NCBI GenBank assembly: GCA_015489255.1
Contig: WGAD01000264.1
Location: forward strand, 1-7,699
Direction of reading: 5' to 3'
Source: Anaerolineales bacterium
GTDB taxonomy: Bacteria > Chloroflexota > Anaerolineae > Anaerolineales > Villigracilaceae
Length of the DNA: 7,699 nt
The position numbers and the translations under genes are program-made. Shown piece by piece: positions 1-6,075 of this stretch (positions are counted from its first letter, which is position 1; every line of letters starts with the position of its first letter). Below the pieces are notes generated by a model that was not told the origin of the DNA, ran no database searches, and worked only from the letters and a program-made list of their open reading frames with translations.

Positions 1-631
1 GGCCAAGCCAGTACAATTCATGCGACAAAAACGCGTACACTGCTGGCAGAAGCGCGGCGTAGAGACCAACCGGCTGAGCTTCTTTAAGCCGCCGGGCAAA
101 AAGGGGGAACCAGCGTGCCAGGTGTCCCTTGACAAAGGCAGCTTGCAAGCCGCGCCAGCGCAAGGCATCGGTGGTTGAGCTGCCATCCTGCTGCGCCTCG
201 CTCTCTTTCAGGCACAAATAGGCCATGAACTCCAGTTCCACAGCGATGTGATCCGGCAGTTCGTTCAAAGTGGGCGAAACCGTCAACCCAACCTGGCGGT
301 AGGTGGTTTCTAGTTCGGCGGTCAACATCCCGCGGAACTGGCCTTCCGAGTCCATGTACACGGTCTCGTGTGGGGGAGCTTGCGGGCGCACCATAAACAG
401 GCGATTGTATTCGTTCACCAGGGGGCGTTCGTCGCCCACTGGATCGAGCGCTGCCAGGCTCTCTAGTAACGCCTGCATCTGTGGGGAGTAAGGATGACCG
501 GAGAGCAAGCCGTCGGTCAGCAATTCCTGGGCGGCGGCGCGCAATTCTGTCAACCGCTCTACTTCCGGGTATAAAAAGAGGCTGGCAAACAAGCGATAAG
601 CGATTTGTCGGATGAGCAATGATTTTTCCAT
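1..631 (-). CDS. TorD/DmsD-family molybdoenzyme maturation chaperone (3' end beyond window)
   Basis: Cytoplasmic chaperone of the TorD / nitrate reductase delta family. Such proteins bind the Tat signal or apo-form of a molybdoenzyme and hold it until the cofactor is inserted. The frame is open from ATG at 631 down to base 2 (210 residues, no stop), so the C-terminus lies outside the window. Visible family marks are EYNRLF at about residues 74-79, a Pro-Pro-His-Glu stretch near 86-89, the hallmark ELPDHIAVELEFM at 124-136, and HLARWFPLFARRL at 170-182, matching the usual H-L-x-x-W helix. The family is usually about 200-260 residues, so little is missing. A GAGG at 647-644 lies 12 bases before the start. 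As last visible gene of the operon, its client is presumably the catalytic subunit at 5523-2938 (inference). An overlapping longer frame at 680-84 has no family features. Confidence 0.9.
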   Translation of the reverse strand, partial: MEKSLLIRQIAYRLFASLFLYPEVERLTELRAAAQELLTDGLLSGHPYSPQMQALLESLAALDPVGDERPLVNEYNRLFMVRPQAPPHETVYMDSEGQFRGMLTAELETTYRQVGLTVSPTLNELPDHIAVELEFMAYLCLKESEAQQDGSSTTDALRWRGLQAAFVKGHLARWFPLFARRLKEAQPVGLYAALLPAVYAFLSHELYWLG

Positions 632-653
632 GGTGATGTGCTGCCTCGTGGCC

Positions 654-680
654 GTGGAGGGGGACGGATGCCCCCTCCAC
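654..680. repeat. Perfect 10-bp inverted repeat (hairpin) between the small membrane gene and the chaperone gene
   Basis: Arms GTGGAGGGGG (654-663) and CCCCCTCCAC (671-680) pair perfectly around a 7-base loop. It lies 12 bases after the stop of the 71-residue gene and 22 bases before the chaperone start, in the only sizeable gap between the visible genes of the operon. No T-run follows on either strand, so it is not a classical intrinsic terminator. A role in transcript processing, stability or attenuation that lowers chaperone output is inferred. The minus-strand arm also contains a GGAGG that would be sequestered in the stem. Confidence 0.75.
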
Positions 681-692
681 AGCTGGTGCGCC

Positions 693-908
693 TTATTTGG
701 CGTTTTTGTCTGGCATCAGTTCATATACCACTGCGGCGAGGAACACCAACGCCACGCCCACAATGAAGAGCAGAGGGGCAAAGGGCAGGCGTGGATCCGC
801 ATACGCGGGGCTGGTAGGTGTGCCCAGCGGCGCTGCCAGCGCAAAGTAGCTGATGGCTTGCAATGCGAACCCTAAAACTACCATCGAGAGCGAGAGTGTC
901 TTGCGCAT
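693..908 (-). CDS. Small two-helix membrane protein of unknown function in the molybdoenzyme operon (71 aa)
   Basis: I do not recognise this 71-residue protein as a named family. It has two hydrophobic helices, about residues 6-26 and 42-63, joined by a proline-rich loop (PLGTPTSPAYADPRLP, 27-42). Basic residues at the N-terminus (Arg2, Lys3) and the C-terminal tail (Lys68, Lys71) suggest both ends are cytoplasmic. The start is well supported: ATG at 908 comes one base after the TAA of the upstream anchor gene, with a full AGGAGG at 920-915 and a 6-base spacer. This placement, directly between the NrfD anchor and the TorD chaperone, suggests an accessory or assembly subunit of the membrane complex, but that is inference from position only. 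A cleaved first helix (near ALA-A, residues 24-26) is possible but would leave only one membrane segment. Confidence 0.8.
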   Translation of the reverse strand: MRKTLSLSMVVLGFALQAISYFALAAPLGTPTSPAYADPRLPFAPLLFIVGVALVFLAAVVYELMPDKNAK

Positions 909-909
909 C

Positions 910-2184
910 TTACACCTCCTCCACTTCCATGATGGGGAAGACCTTGGCGAAGAGCATGAACAGCAGCGCGCCCAGCCCCATCAGGCCGAGGACCACCCCG
1001 ATTTCTACCCAGGTGGGCGAATACGAACCGATCACATACGGCATCAACGAGCCGTGCGTTTGGGAGGGGACAACCACCAGGAAGCGCTTGCCAATCGCCG
1101 CCACGTTCACCAGCACGCCGCTGAACACCAGCCAGCCAATGCGGTACTTGCCGGTGGCAAACTGTCCGATCAACAACACCAGCGGGATGAGCAGACTGAC
1201 CACTGAGAGCCAGAAGATCCAGGCGTATTCACCGCGCAGCAAGGCGTTGAGCAGTTGAGCCTCCGCCGTGTTTGCCGAGTACACCGAAGTCAGCCACTCT
1301 ACTACCATGAAGTAGACATATACCGCTGTGAAGATCAGCAGCAGGTTGCTTAGCCAGCGGAAGACGGCGATGTCGATTTGCTCTTCCAGGCCGTATACCT
1401 TGCGCAGGATGGCGGCCAGCACAATCAAGTGCCCCAGGCCGGAGACGCCGGCCATTGCTAGGAAGCCCGGCGCCTGCAACGTGCCGAACCAGCCGGGGCG
1501 CCCAACCTGCAGGCCGAACACAAAGCCAAGCGTGCTGTGTGCGACCACCAACAGGGGGATAATCGCCAGGGCAAGCCAGAAGGACGCCCGCTCATGACGC
1601 TCGCGCGCTTCCGGCGTATCCTGATACCCCGCCGCCCACCAGCGGTAGAATCCCTGGAACTTGCCAGGAACCTTTGCCAGCAGGGCGGCATCTCGCCGCC
1701 CGTCCAGGTACAGGTAAACCAGCGCGCCGAACAAAAAGCCGAGGATGGCGATGGTCAGCGTGCCAAAGAACGGCGAACCCGGGCGAGCATACTTCAGCAG
1801 GTTGATGAAAGCGCGGCCAGGTTTGCCCACGTCCGCAATCACACCCAGGCCGCCCAAGATCAGGGCGATCACCGTCATGACCTGCGCCATGCGGGCGATG
1901 GGTTTGAGGTGATCCAGGTCTAGCAGGCGGATGAGGGCGGCCACAGCGATGCCCGCGAAACTCACGCCCTCGAAGTACACCACAAAGGCGATATACAGTC
2001 CCCAGGGCGCGCCGGCCATCGTGCCGATGTCGCGCATTCCGGTGACCACCTCGCCGTAGATCAACTGCTGTGCGTAGGCATAACCGCCGAAAACTGTGAA
2101 CACCAGCGCGACCAGCAGCGCCAACAACCAGCCGCCCGAAATGCGGCCAATGCCATAGGGTAGTTTTTGTGTCTGAACAGCCAT
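910..2184 (-). CDS. NrfD/PsrC-family membrane anchor subunit of a molybdoenzyme complex (424 aa)
   Basis: Integral membrane quinone/quinol-reacting subunit that links the ferredoxin and catalytic subunits to the respiratory chain. About ten hydrophobic segments are visible, roughly at residues 18-38, 60-86, 99-117, 139-160, 199-225, 237-261, 276-300, 319-340, 347-368 and 393-415. Family-like features include APWGLYIAFVVYFEG (59-73) in the second helix, the conserved D-x-G-x-P-x-R pattern in ADVGKPGRAFNLL-like residues 117-130, VVEWLTSVY (294-302), and a C-terminal P-T-W-V-E (390-394) typical of the larger HybB/DsrP/ActC-like branch. The length is near the 10-helix forms rather than the 8-helix PsrC (about 250-320). 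ATG at 2184 follows the ferredoxin stop by 2 bases, with GAAGGT at 2196-2191 and a 6-base spacer. The family is clear; the quinone type and direction of electron flow are not. Confidence 0.93.
   Translation of the reverse strand: MAVQTQKLPYGIGRISGGWLLALLVALVFTVFGGYAYAQQLIYGEVVTGMRDIGTMAGAPWGLYIAFVVYFEGVSFAGIAVAALIRLLDLDHLKPIARMAQVMTVIALILGGLGVIADVGKPGRAFINLLKYARPGSPFFGTLTIAILGFLFGALVYLYLDGRRDAALLAKVPGKFQGFYRWWAAGYQDTPEARERHERASFWLALAIIPLLVVAHSTLGFVFGLQVGRPGWFGTLQAPGFLAMAGVSGLGHLIVLAAILRKVYGLEEQIDIAVFRWLSNLLLIFTAVYVYFMVVEWLTSVYSANTAEAQLLNALLRGEYAWIFWLSVVSLLIPLVLLIGQFATGKYRIGWLVFSGVLVNVAAIGKRFLVVVPSQTHGSLMPYVIGSYSPTWVEIGVVLGLMGLGALLFMLFAKVFPIMEVEEV
915..920 (-). promoter_or_regulatory. Strong Shine-Dalgarno AGGAGG embedded in the end of the anchor gene
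   Basis: The minus strand reads GGAGGAGGTGTAAG then ATG. The AGGAGG core sits in the last codons (Glu-Glu-Val) of the NrfD-like gene, 6 bases before the ATG at 908. It fixes the start of the 71-residue gene and implies high, coupled translation. It is the strongest ribosome binding site seen in the operon. Confidence 0.8.
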
Positions 2185-2186
2185 GG

Positions 2187-2924
2187 CTACACCTTCACCG
2201 TGATTTCTTCGATTTGGCGGACGCTGGGGTTAGGTGCGTGCTGCCCAATGTAGAAGACCCGCGGACTGGTGCCGGCCTCTTCCAACAGGCGGAAGTGAGG
2301 CTTTTCTCTCAGCAGCTGCGAGACTTCGCTCTCAGGGTCGTCCAGGTCGCCAAATTTGATCGCCTGGGTGGGGCAAATCGCTGCGCAAGCCGGTTGCAGC
2401 CCCTTCTCCAAGCGGTGGACGCAGAACGTGCATTTCTCCATCACCCCCTTTGCCTGTCCGCCGCCAGCGATGCGGCGCTTCTCCGGGCCGTAGGCTTTGT
2501 CCAGGTCGGGGTTGGCGTATACCACCTTCTCATCTCCGACGATCTCGGCCAGATCAGGATCGTCCCAATCCAGGTAGTAGTTGCCTTCGGGCTTCTTCCA
2601 GTTGAAGTAGTTCACCCCGTAGGGGCAGGCCACTTCGCAATAACGGCAGCCGATGCAGCGGTCGAAATCGGTCGCCGTCAGCCCGTCCAGGCGTTTGTAA
2701 CGCGCCCCTACAGGGCACACCTTCACACAGGGGGCGTTGTCGCAGTGCATACAGGGGCGCGGCATGAACCAGGTGCGCGTGTTGGGATATTCGCCCTCCT
2801 CAAAGCGGAAGACGTACATCCAGAAGTGCCCTTGCGGCGTGTTGTTCTCCACTTTGCAGGCCACCATGCACGCCCGGCAGCCTGTGCATTTATCCAGGTC
2901 TATGACCATTCCGTATCGAGCCAT
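2187..2924 (-). CDS. Four-cluster [4Fe-4S] ferredoxin subunit of a molybdoenzyme complex (245 aa)
   Basis: Electron-transfer subunit of the DmsB/PsrB/TtrB/NrfC type, carrying electrons between the catalytic subunit and the membrane anchor. All 16 cluster cysteines are present in four groups: Cys13/16/19/23, Cys58/61/66/70, Cys90/93/96/100 and Cys165/168/180/184. The last has the usual wide C-x2-C-x11-C-x3-C spacing. This predicts four [4Fe-4S] clusters. The insertion between groups three and four (about 101-164) includes an acidic, tyrosine-rich stretch. The C-terminal RVFYIG (222-227) is common in this group. There is no signal peptide, so export would be by riding with the Tat-signalled catalytic subunit, as is known for this family. 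The start at 2924 is supported by AAGGAG at 2939-2934, which overlaps the stop codon of the upstream gene. Confidence 0.95.
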   Translation of the reverse strand: MARYGMVIDLDKCTGCRACMVACKVENNTPQGHFWMYVFRFEEGEYPNTRTWFMPRPCMHCDNAPCVKVCPVGARYKRLDGLTATDFDRCIGCRYCEVACPYGVNYFNWKKPEGNYYLDWDDPDLAEIVGDEKVVYANPDLDKAYGPEKRRIAGGGQAKGVMEKCTFCVHRLEKGLQPACAAICPTQAIKFGDLDDPESEVSQLLREKPHFRLLEEAGTSPRVFYIGQHAPNPSVRQIEEITVKV

Positions 2925-2933
2925 GATGCTTTA

Positions 2934-2939
2934 CTCCTT
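2934..2939 (-). promoter_or_regulatory. Shine-Dalgarno AAGGAG overlapping the stop of the catalytic gene
   Basis: On the minus strand the stop TAA (2940-2938) runs directly into the AAGGAG, 9 bases before the ATG at 2924. The overlap indicates translational coupling of the catalytic and ferredoxin subunits and settles the ferredoxin start. Confidence 0.75.
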
Positions 2940-5523
2940 ACGCCTTGGTGACTTTCACCCTGACCAGATAGGTCTGGTCGGCTGTTTGTGCCACATAGCC
3001 TTCACCGGTGAAGAAGAGTTCATTCGGCGAGGGGCCTTGCCCTTTCACCCACGGGTGCTTGACGTACTCCCCGTAGTGGTGCGGCATGGCGACGGTATCG
3101 GGGCGGATGCCTTCGCGATAGCGGGCCACCGCTTTGATCTTGCGCGTCTCGCCCGTAATTGCGTTATGGCTTTCTACCCAAACCTCGTCGCCGTCGGCGA
3201 TGCCCTTGGCGCGGGCAGTGGCCGGGTTGATCTCCACGAAGACTTTGGGCGCCATCTCGATGAGCAGTGGCACGGGGGTGCGGGATTGCTTGAACTCAAT
3301 CATGTGGTAGCTGATCAGGTTCAGGTCATACTCCGCAGGGGATTGCGCTGCGGTTAGCTCGCGCCATGTGGGGAAGGGGGTGTAGTCGCGCCAGTAGATT
3401 TCGTCCGCACCGGCGGCCTTCATGTCGTTCTGGGCGACCAAGAGCGATTCGCCGTAGAAGCGGTGCGGCAGAATCCCGGCAAAGGGTTCCTCCATTGCGT
3501 AGGGGTACACTTTGGAGACCGAAGCCGGCCCTTTGATGTTGACGCCGTTCTTCTCAAAGAACTCAATCCCGCCTTCCAGCCCTTTGGAGCGTGCGTAGCG
3601 GTCGAAGATGTCGCGCACCTCGGGCTTCTGATCGAGCGGCAGGGCGTACTCGCCTTCCAACTTCAACTGCTTGTTGATCTGGGCGATGTAGCCATCCTCG
3701 CCATACAGGATGCCCGCCGCTTCGCACAGGTCGATGTAGATGTCGATATCGCCTTTTGAGTCGAAGAGCGGGTCCATCGGCGGGATGCGCAAGGTTTCGG
3801 CATCGGTGTAGAAGTCGCTGGCGCTGATGGGGCCTTCGTACTTCTCAATCGTTGCTGCCGGGAGGATCACATCGGCGAAGTAATCCGCTGTGCGCGAGAT
3901 CCAAGGGTCAATTGCCGCCACGAAGCCGATCTTCTTGTAGGCTTCAAAGTTTTCGTTTCTGTCGGGGAAGGATCCCAGCGGGTTGACGTGGTGCAAGATG
4001 ACCACATCGGGCACTACCTCATCGTCAAGCCCATACTCACTGAGGTTGTTGATGACGTGCGCCACAACGGAGGAGTTGTTGCTGTTGATGGGGAAGAACT
4101 TGCTATCCTTCAGGTACAGGTTGGTCTCATCCTGGACTTTCAGATGCTCGAATTTGGCCCAGTTCTTGTATTCTTTCCAGGTGAAATCGGAGAACTGCCC
4201 GCCGACCGCGCCGATTGAGCCGATGAGCATCATCACCATCACCATTGCACGCACAGCCTGGAAGCCGAGTTCCTGCTGCGCCATGTGATACGCCATGATT
4301 CCCACCGGGCGGTAGGGCATGGTGTGGCCGTCGAGGGTAATGGTGCTGCCAATCATGGCGTTCTCGCCGATCTCGCGCGCCATGCGCTCAATTTGCGCCG
4401 CCTCAATACCGCAAACCTCCGCCGCCATTTCCGGAGTGTACTCGGCGACGTGCGCTTTGAAGAGTTCGAAGGCGGTCTTCACGCGCTGCCCGCCCACTGT
4501 GTACTCGCCTTCCAGGGCAGGTTGGATGCCCTCGGCGGTATATGGCACAGCCGCACCGGAGACGGTATCCCACACCAGGGGGGCGCCGGCTTCCTCTTCA
4601 CCTTCTGGCTCGGCTCGCAGGAACAGGCCATCCGGCCCAACCAGGAAGGGGGCGTTGGTGTACTTCGTGAGGTACTCGCGGTCAATCGTGTCGTTAGCGA
4701 TCAGCTGGTTGCACAGCGCCAGCGCCAGCGCCAGATCGGTGCCTGGTTTAATCGGCACCCATTCGTCGGCGAAGTGCGCTGCGCTGCGTTGGCGGGGGTC
4801 AATGGCCACCATTTTCATGCCGCGCTCTTTGGCCTCCACCAGTTTTTGCGGCCAGGTCAGCCAGCAGAACTTGTTGCCGCCGGCGTTGGTGACATTCCAG
4901 CCCCAGCACAGCAAGTAACGGGTGTACTTGAAATCGGGGTGCAGAACGGCGTGCAGGCCAAGCGTGTACTCCAGGGCGCGGTATCCGGCATCGGAGCAGA
5001 ACGCGCCGTGGTGCAGTTTGAAAGCGCCCGAGGCGGCAACAAAGGCTTTGTCGTAAAACTTCTTCGCCTTGCTGCGCCCTTTCTGCCAGACGAACTTGCT
5101 CCCGCCTTTTTCGCGCGCTGCGTTCATTTTCTTGGCCACCAGCGACAGGGCTTCGTCCCAGCTGGCTTTGCGCCACTCGCCGGGCACGCCCTTCGCATTG
5201 GTGCGAATCAAAGGGGTCTTCACCCGGTTGGGGTCGTAGAAAGACATAATCTGCCCCACGCCTTTGGGGCACAGCGTGCCGTTATTGCGCGGGTTTGCCG
5301 GGTGGCCCTCCAGTTTGACCACTCGCCCATTGACCACACGGGCCAGCATACCGCAATCTTGCTTGCCGATCCAACAGGTGGTGGGAATGTATTTCTCCTC
5401 CACTTGCAACGATTCTGCCCCGGCGGCGGTCAGGGTTTCTAGGCGGAGAAGCCGGCTGGCTGCAACCAACGCTCCACCTGTTACCCCAGATACTTTGAGA
5501 AAATCTCTTCGTGAAAGACTCAT
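2938..5523 (-). CDS. Tat-exported molybdopterin oxidoreductase catalytic subunit, substrate unknown (861 aa)
   Basis: Catalytic subunit of the DMSO reductase superfamily, holding the bis-pyranopterin Mo (or W) cofactor. Residues 1-26 form a Tat signal (SRRDFLK at 4-10, then a hydrophobic stretch), so it acts outside the cytoplasm. The N-terminal Fe-S domain has Cys50, Cys57 and Cys85 followed by Pro-Lys-Gly, but the second cysteine of the usual C-x2-C-x3-C-x27-C pattern is Gly53. Cys176 in HGAFCSDAG (172-180) sits where the metal ligand is expected, as in polysulfide/thiosulfate/tetrathionate/arsenate reductases. IDPRQRSAAHFADEWVPIKPG (split across 241-261) is the typical cofactor-binding stretch. 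The C-terminal molydop-binding domain covers about the last 130 residues, including EINPATARAKGIADGDEVWV and AMPHHYGEY. The length resembles ArrA-type enzymes (about 850), but the subfamily is unassigned. ATG at 5523 has AAGGA at 5537-5533 with a 9-base spacer. It is first in the operon. Confidence 0.95.
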   Translation of the reverse strand: MSLSRRDFLKVSGVTGGALVAASRLLRLETLTAAGAESLQVEEKYIPTTCWIGKQDCGMLARVVNGRVVKLEGHPANPRNNGTLCPKGVGQIMSFYDPNRVKTPLIRTNAKGVPGEWRKASWDEALSLVAKKMNAAREKGGSKFVWQKGRSKAKKFYDKAFVAASGAFKLHHGAFCSDAGYRALEYTLGLHAVLHPDFKYTRYLLCWGWNVTNAGGNKFCWLTWPQKLVEAKERGMKMVAIDPRQRSAAHFADEWVPIKPGTDLALALALCNQLIANDTIDREYLTKYTNAPFLVGPDGLFLRAEPEGEEEAGAPLVWDTVSGAAVPYTAEGIQPALEGEYTVGGQRVKTAFELFKAHVAEYTPEMAAEVCGIEAAQIERMAREIGENAMIGSTITLDGHTMPYRPVGIMAYHMAQQELGFQAVRAMVMVMMLIGSIGAVGGQFSDFTWKEYKNWAKFEHLKVQDETNLYLKDSKFFPINSNNSSVVAHVINNLSEYGLDDEVVPDVVILHHVNPLGSFPDRNENFEAYKKIGFVAAIDPWISRTADYFADVILPAATIEKYEGPISASDFYTDAETLRIPPMDPLFDSKGDIDIYIDLCEAAGILYGEDGYIAQINKQLKLEGEYALPLDQKPEVRDIFDRYARSKGLEGGIEFFEKNGVNIKGPASVSKVYPYAMEEPFAGILPHRFYGESLLVAQNDMKAAGADEIYWRDYTPFPTWRELTAAQSPAEYDLNLISYHMIEFKQSRTPVPLLIEMAPKVFVEINPATARAKGIADGDEVWVESHNAITGETRKIKAVARYREGIRPDTVAMPHHYGEYVKHPWVKGQGPSPNELFFTGEGYVAQTADQTYLVRVKVTKA

Positions 5524-5618
5524 AAATCACCATCCTTTCCGGACAGGGGATGAAGAAACCAGTTCCAAGGTGTTAACTTTTGCGAGTCGTTTGGGCATAG
5601 ACATTTCTCATTTTTTCC

Positions 5619-5651
5619 ATTATCCTGGTTTAGCCGACAACGATAATTGTC
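5619..5651 (-). promoter_or_regulatory. Candidate promoter of the molybdoenzyme operon with inverted repeat at -35
   Basis: On the minus strand GATAAT (5624-5619) is a 5/6 match to a -10 box. No good -35 hexamer lies 16-18 bases upstream. In that place is the inverted repeat GACAA-N6-TTGTC (5636-5651), as expected for a promoter helped by an activator. The transcript would begin around 5612 and have a leader of roughly 90 bases. All of this is inferred from motif spacing, without experimental support. Confidence 0.3.
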
Positions 5652-5708
5652 CGCCTTGAGTTTACCCTTGTGTGATTTTTTTCTCTATCAGGAAAAACTC
5701 AATTTTGC

Positions 5709-5725
5709 TCCGCAAATTGTGCGGA
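5709..5725. repeat. Imperfect 17-base palindrome TCCGCA-N5-TGCGGA
   Basis: TCCGCA (5709-5714) and TGCGGA (5720-5725) are perfect 6-base arms around AATTG. It shares its last two bases with the next palindrome (5724-5752), so the two could not both form full hairpins at once. It is a possible operator half of a composite site. Confidence 0.5.
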
Positions 5726-5752
5726 TTTTCCCTACATCTTGTAGGGAAAATC
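5724..5752. repeat. Perfect 13-bp inverted repeat with 3-base loop
   Basis: GATTTTCCCTACA (5724-5736), loop TCT, TGTAGGGAAAATC (5740-5752): every base of the arms pairs. It sits about 200 bases from the minus-strand gene start and 330 bases from the plus-strand one. The base of the stem has T's on the 5' side and A's on the 3' side, the reverse of an intrinsic terminator, and no T-run follows on either strand. A protein-binding operator or a structured RNA element is more likely. Confidence 0.7.
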
Positions 5753-5788
5753 TGGATTTTGGCCGTTTGTCCAAAGGGGGGAATGTTT

Positions 5789-5833
5789 TCTGGCGAGCAG
5801 GAGATGTTTTGTGAGGCCGTCAAAGACGCCAGA
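5789..5833. repeat. Inverted repeat TCTGGCG / CGCCAGA with inner hairpin
   Basis: TCTGGCG (5789-5795) pairs with CGCCAGA (5827-5833) across 31 bases. Inside the right half, CGTC-AAA-GACG (5818-5828) could form a competing small hairpin. It is weak on its own, and is listed because it lies in a row of possible RNA structures between 5709 and 5897. Confidence 0.3.
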
Positions 5834-5878
5834 CGATTGGTGACGGTTTCGTGTATTCAGTGGGGCCGATTGACTGGC

Positions 5879-5897
5879 AAAACCCGTTTGGGTTTTT
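5879..5897 (+). terminator. Terminator-like hairpin AAAACCC-GTTT-GGGTTTTT
   Basis: AAAACCC (5879-5885) pairs with GGGTTTT (5890-5896) around a 4-base loop, with T's at the 3' end on the plus strand. The stem has only three G-C pairs, so it would be a weak terminator. No plus-strand gene is visible before it in the window. It could end a short leader or small RNA, or block transcripts entering from the left. Confidence 0.25.
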
Positions 5898-5926
5898 GAT
5901 GTTCAGAGGCGAATTGCAAAGGGATG

Positions 5927-5979
5927 CACTTGACCAAAGTGGCAGAAAATGCTTGCATTATCAACAATCATGTTGATAA
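5927..5979. promoter_or_regulatory. Cluster of three inverted repeats upstream of the sensor genes, candidate operator
   Basis: Three palindromes follow each other: CACTT-N5-AAGTG (5927-5941), AATGC-N2-GCATT (5948-5959) and the perfect 9-base-arm TTATCAACA-N4-TGTTGATAA (5958-5979). The last is the strongest and ends about 25-35 bases before candidate -10 boxes at 6006-6021, a position suited to an activator. If instead the TTGACC at 5930-5935 serves as a -35 box, the strong palindrome would overlap the transcription start and suit a repressor. The binding protein is unknown. Confidence 0.5.
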
Positions 5980-6002
5980 CGGACGATTTCGCCACGGAAT
6001 CC

Positions 6003-6021
6003 TGATATACTTTGCTATAAG
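6003..6021 (+). promoter_or_regulatory. Candidate extended -10 promoter elements for the lipoprotein-sensor genes
   Basis: Two extended -10 matches (TGnTATAAT) occur in a row: TG-A-TATACT (6003-6011) and TG-C-TATAAG (6013-6021). Neither has a good -35 hexamer at the normal distance, which extended -10 promoters can do without. Transcription would start around 6018-6030, giving a leader of about 50-65 bases. Confidence 0.4.
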
Positions 6022-6069
6022 TGCTTTGTTTGCAGTTGAATAGCAGGGGGGCAGTTTATGATTTGGATG

Positions 6070-6075
6070 AAGGAG
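6070..6075 (+). promoter_or_regulatory. Shine-Dalgarno AAGGAG deciding the lipoprotein start
   Basis: AAGGAG lies 6 bases before ATG 6082. The in-frame upstream ATG at 6058 has only a G-run (AGGGGGG, 6045-6051) before it. The better match and the more normal signal peptide that results favour 6082. Confidence 0.6.

Noticed and set aside
84..680. 198-codon minus-strand frame starting at 680
   Set aside because: Arginine- and proline-rich translation without family features; the true TorD-like gene lies in another frame from 631 and runs off the window, and this frame would span the hairpin.
2169..2951. 260-codon plus-strand frame opposite the ferredoxin gene
   Set aside because: Complement of a gene with 16 correctly spaced cluster cysteines; its own translation has no recognisable features.
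4285..5442. 385-codon plus-strand frame opposite the catalytic gene
   Set aside because: Antisense to a clear molybdopterin oxidoreductase; the frame is open because of the third-position GC bias of the real gene. No domain or ribosome binding site was recognised.
5524..5760. Molybdenum-cofactor riboswitch in the leader of the molybdoenzyme operon
   Set aside because: I could not find the conserved motif on the minus strand; the hairpins there are simple palindromes. A covariance-model search would decide.
5672..5899. 75-codon frame in the intergenic region (GTG start)
   Set aside because: No Shine-Dalgarno, overlaps two palindromes and ends in the terminator-like hairpin; composition not protein-like.
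5940..5957. Possible sigma-54 -24/-12 promoter (TGGCAG ... TTGCA)
   Set aside because: GG and GC are 12 bases apart instead of the required 10, and the sequence is part of small palindromes; attractive only because AioR/ArxR-type systems can use sigma-54.
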